A DNA stretch of 23,173 nucleotides from CG03 sp034660675 (GTDB lineage: Bacteria; CG03), in the NCBI GenBank assembly GCA_034660675.1, contig JAYEJT010000029.1, forward strand, positions 1-23,173. The letters run 5' to 3'. Below are positions 7,259 to 15,791 of this stretch, one piece after another. The notes under the pieces are model-generated. The model was given only the letters and a program-made list of their open reading frames with translations. It was not told the DNA's origin and ran no database searches. The position numbers and the translations under genes were made by a program. The number at the start of each line of letters is the position of its first letter. Position 1 is the first letter of the stretch.

Positions 7259-8262
7259 TAAGGGTTTCCATCGCCGGTGTTACGGGTTTTACCGGGGCAG
7301 AGCTTCTTAAAATACTTTTGAGGCATCCCCGTATAAAGCTGGCGCATCTTCTTTCCCGTACCCCCGGTGTGAAAATGTCCGATATACAGCCCTCTGTCCG
7401 CTGCGGTCTTCTCACCGAAAAATTGACAGCCGCGGTTATAAAAGACACCGATGTGGTTTTCCTTTGTCTTCCTCACACCGAAGCCGCTCCGACTGCCGTG
7501 AAATTTTACGAAAAAGGAAAAACGGTTATAGATTTGAGCGCGGATTTCAGGCTCAAAAACGCGGGGGTTTACAAAAAGACATATGAGTCGGTGCATCCGG
7601 CGCCCGGAATGCTTTCAAAGGCGGTTTACGGTTTGTGCGAATTTAACAGGGAAAAGATAAAGGGTGCCCGCCTGATAGCCAACCCCGGTTGTTATCCCAC
7701 GGCGGCCTTATCGGCCGTGCTCCCCGCTTTAACAGAAAGGATAGCCGATGAGCGGGGGATAATAATTGACGCCAAAAGCGGGATTTCCGGAGCGGGGAAA
7801 AAACTGGCCGCGGAGTATCTTTATTACAACGCGAATGCTTCCACCCGGGCTTACAAAGTCGCGTGTCACCGTCATCACAGCGAAATAGAAGAGGAAATAC
7901 TTTTGCTTTCCGGGAAAAAACCGTCACTGACCTTTGTGCCGCATCTTGTGCCTCAGGACAGGGGTATGCTAATCACATCTTATATGAAAATGAAGATTCC
8001 TCTCCGCGCCGAAGCGGTTGTCTCCGTTTACAGGAAATTTTACAGGGGCGAAAAATTCGTTACGGTCCTTCCTGCCGGCTGTCAGCCCGCCACTAAGGAT
8101 GTGACGGGTACGAACAATGTCCGCATAGGCGTAGCCGTTGACGCGAAAGCGGGGGTTCTTGTTGTCACCTCCGTGATTGACAATCTGGTTAAGGGGGCGT
8201 CGGGACAGGCTGTTCAGAACATGAATATATCATTCGGCTTTGAGGAGGAGACAGCTCTGTGA
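7255..8262 (+). CDS. argC: N-acetyl-gamma-glutamyl-phosphate reductase
   Basis: Third step of arginine synthesis: NADPH-dependent reduction of N-acetyl-glutamyl-5-phosphate to the semialdehyde. 335 residues, full length. The Rossmann motif GVTGFTGAELL (8-18) opens the protein; the catalytic Cys146 lies in NPGCYPT, and SGISGAGK and the later HRHHSEI segment are the other family signatures. The ATG overlaps the preceding stop as ATGA. It lies directly before argJ, the usual pairing. The other arginine genes (argB, argD, argF, argG, argH) are not in the window. Confidence 0.98.
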   Translation: MIRVSIAGVTGFTGAELLKILLRHPRIKLAHLLSRTPGVKMSDIQPSVRCGLLTEKLTAAVIKDTDVVFLCLPHTEAAPTAVKFYEKGKTVIDLSADFRLKNAGVYKKTYESVHPAPGMLSKAVYGLCEFNREKIKGARLIANPGCYPTAALSAVLPALTERIADERGIIIDAKSGISGAGKKLAAEYLYYNANASTRAYKVACHRHHSEIEEEILLLSGKKPSLTFVPHLVPQDRGMLITSYMKMKIPLRAEAVVSVYRKFYRGEKFVTVLPAGCQPATKDVTGTNNVRIGVAVDAKAGVLVVTSVIDNLVKGASGQAVQNMNISFGFEEETAL

Positions 8263-9401
8263 AAAAAAAGCGAACGTATTTCCCTGAGGGGTTTCTTCTC
8301 GGCGGAACCGCTTGCGGTATGAAAAAACAGGGCAGGGATCTTGGCGTGATTTTTTGCCCGGAGGGTTTTAGGGCCGCCGGTGTTTTTACGAAAAACCGTT
8401 TCCCCGCCCCGCCGGTCGTAATAAGCAGGAAACATCTTCCGTCGGGCCGGGTGCTTGTGGCTAATTCAAAAGTTGCCAACGCCGCCACGGGCAAAAGGGG
8501 TTTTGGCGATGCTCTGGAAATTTGTTCTTTCGCGGCGAAGCGTTTCGGCGTGAAAGAGGATGAGGTTCTCACGGCATCCACGGGGGTCATAGGCGCTTAT
8601 CTGCCGTTGGAAAAGATGAAAAAAGGCATAGCCCGGATGGAAAAATCATTTATGAAAAAATCTTTGTCTCCCGAAGATTTTGCCGACAGTATTATGACGA
8701 CGGACACGGTGAGAAAAATATCTTCGGCGGGAAATTTTTGGGCATGTGCAAAGGGTTCGGGAATGATAAACCCTGACATGGCCACTTTTTTGTGTTTTGT
8801 CCTCACTGATGCCGGGCTGTCTTCGTATTCGCGCATGAAAAAAATCTTCAGGGAAGAGGCCGGGGTTTTCAACAGAATGTCGGTGGACGGGGAAATGTCC
8901 ACAAATGATTCTGTCTTTTTACTGTCGTCAATGAAAAAAACAATTCCGGAATCAAAATTCAGGAAAGATCTTTCCTCTGTTTGTGCCGACATAGCCGCGA
9001 AGATAATAAGTGACGGTGAGGGGAGAAAGAAAATTATAGAGGTTCGTGTTACGGGAGCCCGCAATAATGCCCAAGCGCGGAAGTTGGCGGATTTTCTTGC
9101 CGCGTCTCCGCTGATAAAAACGGCTTTTAACGGAGAGAGTCCTAACTGGGGCAGAATACTCTCCCGGACGGGGGCGTCAAATGTTTCTATGAATCCGGAG
9201 AAGGTGTCGGTGTATATATGCGGGGTGCCTGTTTACCGGGGCTTTCCCCTGCGTTTTGACGCGGGAAAATTGCGGAAACTTTTACACAGAAAAGAAGTTT
9301 CTTTCAGGGTTGATCTTGCCTCCGGATGCGGTAAATGTGTTTTTGCCACGACGGATTTGAGCGAAGAGTATGTGAGGATAAATGCGGGGTACTTATCATG
9401 A
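8259..9401 (+). CDS. argJ: Glutamate N-acetyltransferase / amino-acid acetyltransferase
   Basis: Catalyses acetyl recycling from N-acetylornithine to glutamate, and in bifunctional forms also acetylation from acetyl-CoA. Ntn-type enzyme that cuts itself before the nucleophile Thr176 in the motif KGSGMI..DMATFL (165-178). The oxyanion segment TASTGVIG (105-112) and the C-terminal YVRINAGYLS are intact. At 68-78 the usual NSG-x-AN-A-x-TG motif reads NSKVANAATG, replacing Gly by Lys. 380 residues, slightly short for the family. GTG start overlapping the argC stop as GTGA, with a strong GAGGAGGAG site at 8242-8250. Whether it is mono- or bifunctional cannot be read from the sequence. Confidence 0.97.
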   Translation: MKKKRTYFPEGFLLGGTACGMKKQGRDLGVIFCPEGFRAAGVFTKNRFPAPPVVISRKHLPSGRVLVANSKVANAATGKRGFGDALEICSFAAKRFGVKEDEVLTASTGVIGAYLPLEKMKKGIARMEKSFMKKSLSPEDFADSIMTTDTVRKISSAGNFWACAKGSGMINPDMATFLCFVLTDAGLSSYSRMKKIFREEAGVFNRMSVDGEMSTNDSVFLLSSMKKTIPESKFRKDLSSVCADIAAKIISDGEGRKKIIEVRVTGARNNAQARKLADFLAASPLIKTAFNGESPNWGRILSRTGASNVSMNPEKVSVYICGVPVYRGFPLRFDAGKLRKLLHRKEVSFRVDLASGCGKCVFATTDLSEEYVRINAGYLS

Positions 9402-10027
9402 AAAAAATATCAAAAAAGACAAGCAGTATTAAGCGGCCCGATGCCGTTAAAAAAGAACCGGTTAAATCTGATATTCTGAAAGTGTCAGAGGCTCTTGCGG
9501 GGCCGCAGTTTGACAGAATAGTGGATATAGTGAGAACGGGGGGAATTGTGATTTTTCCGACCGACACGGTTTACGGAATCGGTGCGTCCGTAAAATTCAA
9601 AGACAGTATTGAGAAAATATACCGCCTTAAAAAGAGGTCGAAGAAAAAAGAAATAGGGTTGCTTATATCTTCATGGAGGGAATCTTCTCATCTTGTCGGC
9701 CGGGTTACCCAGAGGGCGCGTATGCTGATGAAAGAGTACTGGCCGGGCCCTGTCACTCTTGTTCTCGCTTCAAGGGCAGGCACGAAAGCTTTGCGGGTGC
9801 CGAATCACAAATTTGCGTTAAAACTTTTAAGCGCTGTCGGGCCCATGGCTGTCACTTCGGCTAATCTGTCGGGCAAGAAGGCTCCGGGCTCTTTCAGCGC
9901 TGTGGATAAGAATCTCCTTAAAGGGGTGGATATAGCGGTCAGGGAAAGCAAGCCTCTTAACGGGATCCCGTCGGCAATTCTGGATCTCACCGGCGGTGAG
10001 ACAGAGGTTATAAGAGAGAGGGAGTGA
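9398..10027 (+). CDS. tsaC: L-threonylcarbamoyladenylate synthase (Sua5/YrdC/YwlC)
   Basis: Makes threonylcarbamoyl-AMP from threonine, bicarbonate and ATP for the t6A modification at position 37 of ANN-decoding tRNAs. 209 residues from the ATG that overlaps the argJ stop as ATGA. The YrdC domain covers about 38-205: FPTDTVYGIG (53-62), the basic stretch RLKKRSKKKE (76-85) that contacts nucleotide, and SANLSG (154-159). There is no C-terminal Sua5 domain, so it is the short TsaC type. The first 37 residues are a Lys-rich extension not needed for the fold. The longer in-frame ORF from 9335 is rejected because it lies inside argJ and has no ribosome-binding site. Confidence 0.94.
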   Translation: MKKISKKTSSIKRPDAVKKEPVKSDILKVSEALAGPQFDRIVDIVRTGGIVIFPTDTVYGIGASVKFKDSIEKIYRLKKRSKKKEIGLLISSWRESSHLVGRVTQRARMLMKEYWPGPVTLVLASRAGTKALRVPNHKFALKLLSAVGPMAVTSANLSGKKAPGSFSAVDKNLLKGVDIAVRESKPLNGIPSAILDLTGGETEVIRERE

Positions 10028-10464
10028 TTTCTGTCCTGTTTGTGTGTACCGGCAATACCTGCCGTTCTGTCATGGCTGAAGGTATTTTCAAAAAACTGGC
10101 GCCGGATTCAAAAGCCGCTTCTGCCGGGATTGCGGCGCATCACTCCTACCGCATTTTCGGGGTTCTGTCCGAAATTTTTGATGAAGAAGGTATTTCCTGC
10201 CGGAACCATGTTTCAACGCAGATAACGAAAGAAATGGTTGATAGAACGGATGCCGTTCTCTGCATGGAAGAGCGGCACGTGGAATACATAAAAGAAAAAT
10301 TTCCTTATGCGTCGGCGAAGGTTTTTCTTCTGTCAGAATACGCGGGTGAAAAGGGAGAGATTCCCGATCCCATAGGTCAGGGAAAAGAGTTTTACAGAAA
10401 AACCTTTGATATAATAAGCAGGCTGGTTGTGAAAATAATGAGGAGGGGGAGAAACGATGTTTGA
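10024..10464 (+). CDS. ywlE: Low-molecular-weight phosphatase, probable protein-arginine phosphatase (YwlE-like)
   Basis: 146-residue LMW protein phosphatase. The P-loop is Cys8-TGNTC-Arg14-Ser15 (CX5RS) and the general acid is Asp115 in PDPIG. In B. subtilis YwlE a Thr in the P-loop (CTGNTCRS) favours phosphoarginine over phosphotyrosine; the same Thr is here at position 12. The gene also follows a YrdC-family gene and precedes glyA, as ywlE does in Firmicutes, although rpiB is missing. It starts at GTG overlapping the tsaC stop (GTGA) and ends eight bases inside glyA. A tyrosine phosphatase acting on polysaccharide export, given the nearby wec genes, is the alternative. No arginine kinase (McsB) is in the window. 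Confidence 0.88.
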   Translation: MISVLFVCTGNTCRSVMAEGIFKKLAPDSKAASAGIAAHHSYRIFGVLSEIFDEEGISCRNHVSTQITKEMVDRTDAVLCMEERHVEYIKEKFPYASAKVFLLSEYAGEKGEIPDPIGQGKEFYRKTFDIISRLVVKIMRRGRNDV

Positions 10465-11701
10465 GCATCTGAAGAACACAGATCAAAAAGTGCATGAGAT
10501 AATAGAAAAAGAACACCTGCGGCAGGAGGATAATCTCGAGATGATAGCCTCGGAAAATTTTGCGTCTTATTCGGTGCTTGAGGCGGCGTCCTCTTTCTTC
10601 ACCAACAAATACGCGGAGGGATATCCGGAAAAAAGATATTACGGCGGCTGTCAATACTGTGACGAAATAGAGGTTCTGGCCATGGAAAGATGTAAGCGTA
10701 TTTTTGGCGCCGAACACGCCAATGTTCAGCCCCTCTCAGGCACATCCGCGAATATGGCCGTTTATTTTGCCATGCTTGAACCGGGTGACACCATTATGAG
10801 TATGGACCTTGGCCACGGCGGACATCTTTCACACGGTCATCCTATGTCTTTTTCGGGACGATTGTTTCATATTATACCAACGCATAATGATTTGAAAACA
10901 GGGTTCATGGATTATGATGAGATTGAAAAATTGGCTCTGCTGCACAAACCCAAACTGATTATTTGCGGAGCTTCCGCTTATCCCCGGTTGATAGATTTTA
11001 AAAAATACAGGGAAATTGCCGATAAGAACGGGGCGTATCTTATGGCGGACATAGCGCACATCGCCGGACTTGTCGCCGCCGGAGAACACCCCTCTCCTTT
11101 TCCTTACTGCGATTTTGTTACCACGACCACCCACAAAACACTCAGGGGACCGCGGGGAGGCGTTATAATGTGTAAAAAAGAACACGCTGCCATAATTGAC
11201 AGGCAGGTTTTCCCCGGTATTCAGGGAGGTCCGCATATGCACATCATAGCCGCCAAGGCTGCCGCTTTCGGCGAGGCTCTGAAGCCGGAATTCCGTCTTT
11301 ACCAGAAGCAGATTGTGAAAAACAGCAAAGCGCTGGCGGAAGGCCTTTTGAAAAGAAATTTTTCGCTGGTTACCGGAGGCACTGACAATCACATGGTGCT
11401 TGTGGATTTAAGAAATAAAAATATGACAGGTAAGGATGCTCAGAATATTCTTGAGGATGCGGGAATAACAGCCAACAAAAATTCCATTCCGGATGATCCC
11501 GAAAAGCCTTTTGTTACATCGGGAATAAGGCTCGGCACTCCGGCCGTGACGACCCGGGGAATGAAAGAGACCGAAATGAGCCGTATAGCGGAATTTATAA
11601 ATCAGGCGGTGGAAGCCGGTCCTGATCAAAAGGCGCTTGCTTCTATCAGAGAGAAAGTGAAAATCATGACCTCGGATTTTCCCATATACCAAAGCGAATG
11701 A
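10457..11701 (+). CDS. glyA: Serine hydroxymethyltransferase
   Basis: PLP enzyme that converts serine and tetrahydrofolate to glycine and methylene-tetrahydrofolate, the main source of one-carbon units. 414 residues, normal length. Signatures: EMIASENF (28-35), YAEGYPEKRYYGGC (52-65), ADIAHIAGL (197-205) and the PLP lysine Lys227 in TTTTHKTLRGPRGG. The ATG has a strong AGGAGGGGG site at 10441-10449, inside the end of the phosphatase gene, which it overlaps by eight bases. The wecA-like gene starts on its stop codon (ATGA). Position after tsaC and ywlE is conserved in many bacteria. Confidence 0.98.
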   Translation: MFEHLKNTDQKVHEIIEKEHLRQEDNLEMIASENFASYSVLEAASSFFTNKYAEGYPEKRYYGGCQYCDEIEVLAMERCKRIFGAEHANVQPLSGTSANMAVYFAMLEPGDTIMSMDLGHGGHLSHGHPMSFSGRLFHIIPTHNDLKTGFMDYDEIEKLALLHKPKLIICGASAYPRLIDFKKYREIADKNGAYLMADIAHIAGLVAAGEHPSPFPYCDFVTTTTHKTLRGPRGGVIMCKKEHAAIIDRQVFPGIQGGPHMHIIAAKAAAFGEALKPEFRLYQKQIVKNSKALAEGLLKRNFSLVTGGTDNHMVLVDLRNKNMTGKDAQNILEDAGITANKNSIPDDPEKPFVTSGIRLGTPAVTTRGMKETEMSRIAEFINQAVEAGPDQKALASIREKVKIMTSDFPIYQSE

Positions 11702-12687
11702 TTTTTCTTGCCGCTTTCTTTATTCCGATGCTGCTGCTTCTTATTTTTGAACCGGCCTTTATCAATTTAGCCGAAAAAAAACGTATTTACGATAAACCGT
11801 CAAGCAGAAAAATTCACACCCGCCTGGTGCCCCTTTGGGGCGGGGTGGGAATATGGCTCAGTATTTGGGTGGGTTTGGCTATTCTCTACGTTGTATCGGG
11901 GGAAGTAAAACTTTATGCTTCCGAAAATTTATCGGCGGTTAACGGGATTTTCCTGGGAAGCCTGATTATACTCATAACCGGGATGGCCGATGATCGCAAA
12001 GCCGTCAGTCCGACGGTAAAACTGCTTGCTCAGACAATAGCGGTTATGATGGTACTTATATACGGAGTTGAGATAACAGGATTTAAGATACCTTTTATGG
12101 GTTCGGTGACGTTTCCGCGGCTGGGATCAATAATCATTACCGCCTGCTGGATGCTCGCTTTTACCAATGTTATAAATCTGGTTGACGGGGTTGACGGCCT
12201 TGCATGCGGCATTTCGGCCATCGCAGCCTTTACATTTTCGGTTGTTATTATTATCGAGGCGAAATTCGGATTGCTGCCCGGGGGAAATTTTTTCGCATTA
12301 TTTTCTCTTCTTCTTTCCGGCGCCTGTCTGGGTTTTTTGTATTTTAATTTTCCTCCCGCGGGAGTTTTTCTCGGTGATTCAGGCAGTCTTCTTCTCGGTT
12401 TTTTTCTCGGAATAATAGCCATTCAGGGAATGCTGAAGATGACAGCCGCCATTGCGCTGGTGATACCGGTCATGGTTGTTGCTTTGCCGGTGTTTGATGT
12501 GGTGTCGGCCATAATAAGGCGCCGTCGCGCGCATGTGCCGATAATGAAGGCGGATTCGGAACACATACACCACAAGTTGCTGATGGGGGGGTGGTCGTCC
12601 AGAGAAATCTCTCTGCTCATGTACAACCTGACGCTCATTCTCTCAATCGTGGCTATCATGGCCACAATTTTCTCAATCAAACAGTAA
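11698..12687 (+). CDS. wecA: Undecaprenyl-phosphate sugar-1-phosphate transferase (WecA/MraY family)
   Basis: Polytopic membrane enzyme that moves a sugar-1-phosphate, probably GlcNAc-1-P, from a UDP-sugar to undecaprenyl phosphate and so starts a lipid-linked glycan. 329 residues with about ten hydrophobic helices. Family motifs are present: Asp98-Asp99 in GMADDRKAVSP, NVINLVDGVDGLACG (157-171) with Asp163 and Asp166, GVFLGDSGSL (222-231), and HIHH (289-292). The HIHH motif separates WecA/TagO enzymes from MraY. It starts on the glyA stop (ATGA) and abuts wecB, which fits synthesis of an O-antigen, enterobacterial-common-antigen-like or teichoic-like polymer. The exact sugar is inferred from the family. 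Confidence 0.93.
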   Translation: MIFLAAFFIPMLLLLIFEPAFINLAEKKRIYDKPSSRKIHTRLVPLWGGVGIWLSIWVGLAILYVVSGEVKLYASENLSAVNGIFLGSLIILITGMADDRKAVSPTVKLLAQTIAVMMVLIYGVEITGFKIPFMGSVTFPRLGSIIITACWMLAFTNVINLVDGVDGLACGISAIAAFTFSVVIIIEAKFGLLPGGNFFALFSLLLSGACLGFLYFNFPPAGVFLGDSGSLLLGFFLGIIAIQGMLKMTAAIALVIPVMVVALPVFDVVSAIIRRRRAHVPIMKADSEHIHHKLLMGGWSSREISLLMYNLTLILSIVAIMATIFSIKQ

Positions 12688-13821
12688 ATGAGGAAAAAAA
12701 TAATTCTGACTTTCGGCACCAGGCCGGAAGCGATAAAAATGGCGCCTGTTTACCGCGCGTTAAAAAAAGACGGGTGTTTTCCGGTGAAGCTGGCTCTCAC
12801 GGGTCAGCACAGCGATATGCTGGACGAGGCGCTGGACATATTCGGCATGAAACCGGAATACAATCTTAACATAATGACTTCCGCACAGAGTCTTGCTGAT
12901 ATTACGTCTACGGCTGTGAGGCAGCTGGACATTATTTACAAAAAAGAAAAACCGGATATGGTGCTTGTTCACGGTGATACATCCACGACTTTTGCCTCGG
13001 CTCTGGCGGCTTTTTATAACGGCATTCCAGTTTCTCATGTTGAGGCGGGTTTGAGGACAGGCGACAAAAACGAACCGTTTCCCGAGGAAATGAACAGGGT
13101 GCTCACTGACAGCATTTCGGATATTTTGTTTCCCCCGACGGCCACTGCCGCAGGAAACATAAAAAAAGAGGGATTGCGTCCGAAACTTGTTTCCGTGACG
13201 GGAAACACCATTGTTGACGCGGCGCTGATGATATCCCGGAGTAAAAAAGGTGTTTCAAAAACGGCGCGAATCCTCGCGGAAAAACCGTTTATACTTTTTA
13301 CCATGCACAGAAGGGAGTCGTGGGGTAAACCCATGGAGGGCGTTTTTACTTTTTTCAAAAATTATTTCGACAGAGAGAAGGAGGTGAGGGTTATTTATCC
13401 CGTGCACCCCAATCCTGTTGTTAAAAAAGCGGCCGAAAACATCATGGGGGGGGCGGATAATATTCTTTTGACGGAACCCGTTAATTACCGCGAGCTTATA
13501 TATCTTCTGAAAAACTGTCTTTTTGCTGTGACAGATTCCGGCGGGATACAGGAGGAGGCTCTGGTCTTCGGAAAGAAAGTTGTGTTGTTAAGGAACCGCA
13601 CAGAGCGCCCGGAGGGTGTTGAGGCGGGTTTTGTGGAAGTGGCGGGCACGAATCCCTCAAAAATTCGCACGTGTGTGAAGAGACTGCTGAAAAACAGATC
13701 TGGCGCGGTCAAACCTTTTAAAAATCCCTATGGCGACGGCAGAGCTTCCGAAAGAATAGTTTGCGCAATAAGAAAATATTTTGGCCTTCGCGCCTTGTCA
13801 AAAATAAAAGATTTTGAATAA
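12688..13821 (+). CDS. wecB: UDP-N-acetylglucosamine 2-epimerase (non-hydrolysing)
   Basis: Interconverts UDP-GlcNAc and UDP-ManNAc, supplying ManNAc units for surface glycans. 377 residues, the normal length. GTRPEAIKMAPV (10-21) binds nucleotide. The catalytic set is visible: Asp97 in HGDTST, Glu119 in VEAGLRTGD, Glu133 in FPEEMNR and His207 in MHRRES. DSGGIQEEA further on grips the UDP phosphates. The ATG directly follows the wecA-like stop codon with no clear ribosome-binding site, so translation probably depends on coupling. Last gene of the long operon; no wecC or glycosyltransferase follows, so the rest of the pathway is elsewhere. Confidence 0.97.
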   Translation: MRKKIILTFGTRPEAIKMAPVYRALKKDGCFPVKLALTGQHSDMLDEALDIFGMKPEYNLNIMTSAQSLADITSTAVRQLDIIYKKEKPDMVLVHGDTSTTFASALAAFYNGIPVSHVEAGLRTGDKNEPFPEEMNRVLTDSISDILFPPTATAAGNIKKEGLRPKLVSVTGNTIVDAALMISRSKKGVSKTARILAEKPFILFTMHRRESWGKPMEGVFTFFKNYFDREKEVRVIYPVHPNPVVKKAAENIMGGADNILLTEPVNYRELIYLLKNCLFAVTDSGGIQEEALVFGKKVVLLRNRTERPEGVEAGFVEVAGTNPSKIRTCVKRLLKNRSGAVKPFKNPYGDGRASERIVCAIRKYFGLRALSKIKDFE

Positions 13822-13842
13822 AGGAGAAAGCGTCTGCTATGC

Positions 13843-13871
13843 TTGCTTTATTTTATGCGTTCTGATAAAAA
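13843..13871 (+). promoter_or_regulatory. Possible promoter for the DUF4139 gene cluster
   Basis: TTGCTT (13843-13848), a 17-base spacer and TAAAAA (13866-13871) lie in the 71-base gap after wecB, placing a start near 13878, just before the ribosome-binding site GGGGGA. Both boxes are weak matches. The cluster may instead be read from the upstream operon, since no terminator is seen after wecB. Confidence 0.3.
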
Positions 13872-13892
13872 TTGACATAGGGGGATAATAAA

Positions 13893-15317
13893 ATGAAATT
13901 GCTGAAAGTTTTTCCGGTTTTTTTGCTTTTGGGCTTAGCGCGTCTTGACGCGTCGGTGAATGCGCTCAAAAGCGTATCGGAAGATCAGACAGCCGTTGAG
14001 GTCACCGTTTACAACAGCAATCTCGGTCTGGTCAAGGACACCCGCAGGATAAAGCTTCTTAAGGGCGTCGGAGAACTGAGATTTATGGATGTTGCCGCGA
14101 GTATCATGCCCGTGACCGTCACAGTGAGATCTCTCACTCACAAAAATGATTTCAGCGTGCTTGAGCAGAATTATGAATACGATCTGATGAGCGACAAAAA
14201 ACTCCTGGACAAATACGTGGGGAAGAAAATAAAAATAATAGACTGGAACAAATTCAAGGACAGGAAGGAAAAAGTCAATGCCCTGCTTTTGAGCAATAAC
14301 CGGGGCCAGATTTACAGAATAGACGACGAGATTTATCTCGGCCATCCGGGATATAAGGTGCTGCCCGAAATACCGGAGAATCTTATTTCAAAGCCCACAC
14401 TGATGTGGCTGTACGAAAATTCGGTGGAAGACGCCCATGAGATAGAGGTGTCGTATTTGACGGGCGGCATCTCGTGGAAAGCCGACTACATCGTTAAACT
14501 TAACAAGGACGACACATTTGCTGATATCTCCGGATGGGTGACATTGGATAACAAGAGCGGTGCGGCGTATAAGGACGCGAAACTGAAACTTGTCGCCGGA
14601 AAAGTGAACAGAGCCGAAGGCGGGCAGATGTATAATAAGAAAAGAATGCCCGGCTTGATGTCCGCGGATAAAGGCGGTTCCGGTTTTGAGGAAAAAGTTT
14701 TTTTTGAATATCACATATACGACCTCCAGAGGAAAACAACGATAAAAAACAACCAGACAAAACAGATCAGTCTTCTTTCCGCGGATTCCGTCGGGGTAAA
14801 AAAAGAATTTATTGTTTACGGGGCAAGGGGTTATTTTACCAGAATGCAGAGAGGCGGCGGGAAAAAACAGCCGGTGGGCGTCTTTGTAAAATTTAAAAAC
14901 ACGGAAAAGAACAATCTCGGTATGCCTTTGCCCGGAGGTATAATGAGGATGTATAAGAAAGACCCCGACAGCAGTCTGCAGTTTGTCGGGGAGGACAGGG
15001 TAGGGCACACCCCGAAAGACGAGGAAATAAAACTGAAAATCGGCGAGGCTTTTGATGTCATTGCCGAGAGGACGCAGACGGATTACAGGCGCATAACAAG
15101 TTCTCTTCACGAATCGGAATGGGAGATAGCGCTTAGAAATCACAAAGAGGAAGAAATTGAAGTATCTCTGGTGGAGCCCCTTTACGGAAACTGGAAGGTG
15201 ATAAGCAAAAGCCATCCCTATAAAAAAGTGGATGCTTTTACTGTAAGGTTTAATGTGAAAGTGCCGAAAGGCGGCGTTGTGAAAGTGAGGTACAGGGTGC
15301 GCGTGGGGCTGGAATAA
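13893..15317 (+). CDS. Secreted protein of the DUF4139 family
   Basis: 474 residues with a signal peptide (about 1-21; hydrophobic core VFPVFLLLGLA, likely cleavage after DAS). The body matches the DUF4139-type pattern: an N-terminal segment VTVYNSNLGLVKDTRRIKL (38-56) followed by FMDVAASIMPVTVTV, then WKADYIVKL, DISGWVTLDNKSGAAYKDAKL and LVAGKVNR, and a beta-rich C-terminal half ending in RYRVRVGLE. No catalytic motif is visible. Proteins of this family are predicted to be periplasmic or surface-associated and have no settled function. ATG with GGGGGA upstream. It is followed 39 bases later by the TPR protein and the CsgG-like lipoprotein, suggesting a shared envelope role. Confidence 0.8.
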   Translation: MKLLKVFPVFLLLGLARLDASVNALKSVSEDQTAVEVTVYNSNLGLVKDTRRIKLLKGVGELRFMDVAASIMPVTVTVRSLTHKNDFSVLEQNYEYDLMSDKKLLDKYVGKKIKIIDWNKFKDRKEKVNALLLSNNRGQIYRIDDEIYLGHPGYKVLPEIPENLISKPTLMWLYENSVEDAHEIEVSYLTGGISWKADYIVKLNKDDTFADISGWVTLDNKSGAAYKDAKLKLVAGKVNRAEGGQMYNKKRMPGLMSADKGGSGFEEKVFFEYHIYDLQRKTTIKNNQTKQISLLSADSVGVKKEFIVYGARGYFTRMQRGGGKKQPVGVFVKFKNTEKNNLGMPLPGGIMRMYKKDPDSSLQFVGEDRVGHTPKDEEIKLKIGEAFDVIAERTQTDYRRITSSLHESEWEIALRNHKEEEIEVSLVEPLYGNWKVISKSHPYKKVDAFTVRFNVKVPKGGVVKVRYRVRVGLE

Positions 15318-15356
15318 AATAAGAATACCATGAATCGTCCCCAATATGGAGGAAAG

Positions 15357-15791
15357 ATGAAAAAGATTAAATTGGGAAAAAGCGTTTTAATGGCCGCTGC
15401 GGCGGTTATGTTTCTGCCTCTTGTTTTAAACGCTCAGGAAGTGAGGGAGCTTATGAGAGAGAAAAAATGGACAGCTGCGCGCGAAAAGGCCGAGACGCTG
15501 CTTAAAGAAAATCCTGCGGACACGGGGCTTCTCATAAGCGCCGGGATATGCGCGGTTAATCAGAGAAATTACGACGCGGCCATAGGGCATCTTTCACGGG
15601 CCGCGGATATTAAGCCGAAGAAGTTTTTGCCGGCGTATCTTCTGGGTGTAATATACGAGGAAACGGGCAATCTTTACAAGGCCCGCGCCTATTTTGACAA
15701 AGCCGTGAAAAACGCGAAAGACAAAAAAAAGAAAGAGCGCGCGGAGAAACATCTGGCCAATGTTTCTGAAGCCATAACGGAGGGAAAATGA
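15357..15791 (+). CDS. Secreted tetratricopeptide-repeat protein
   Basis: 144 residues. A signal peptide spans about 1-26 (two Lys, an Ala-rich core, likely cut after LNA). Two to three TPR-like helix pairs follow: about 29-62 (KKWTAAREKAETLLKENP), 63-86 (NYDAAIGHLSRAADIKP) and 90-122 (AYLLGVIYEETGNLYKARAYF). The C-terminal tail is Lys-rich. TPR units bind partner proteins; here probably in the periplasm. The ATG at 15357, preceded by GGAGG, is preferred over an ATG at 15330 without such a site, because only the former gives a clean signal peptide. Its stop overlaps the next gene as ATGA, so the two products are likely made together. Confidence 0.78.
   Translation: MKKIKLGKSVLMAAAAVMFLPLVLNAQEVRELMREKKWTAAREKAETLLKENPADTGLLISAGICAVNQRNYDAAIGHLSRAADIKPKKFLPAYLLGVIYEETGNLYKARAYFDKAVKNAKDKKKKERAEKHLANVSEAITEGK

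Noticed and set aside
9335..9397. N-terminal extension of TsaC inside argJ
   Set aside because: The ATG at 9398 overlaps the argJ stop as ATGA like the other operon junctions; the extension has no ribosome-binding site or homology.
13840..13866. Tiny ORF (MLALFYAF) after AAAGGAG downstream of wecB, as a leader peptide
   Set aside because: Only eight codons, spacing to the ribosome-binding site is long, no run of regulatory codons and no attenuator hairpins follow.
13872..13877. Perfect TTGACA hexamer before the DUF4139 start
   Set aside because: A matching -10 would fall inside the coding sequence and nothing suitable is there.
14388..15344. 318-codon open frame antisense to the DUF4139 gene
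   Set aside because: It mirrors a well-supported gene with signal peptide and ribosome-binding site; its own protein is rich in His, Phe and Arg, has no recognisable motif and no ribosome-binding site.
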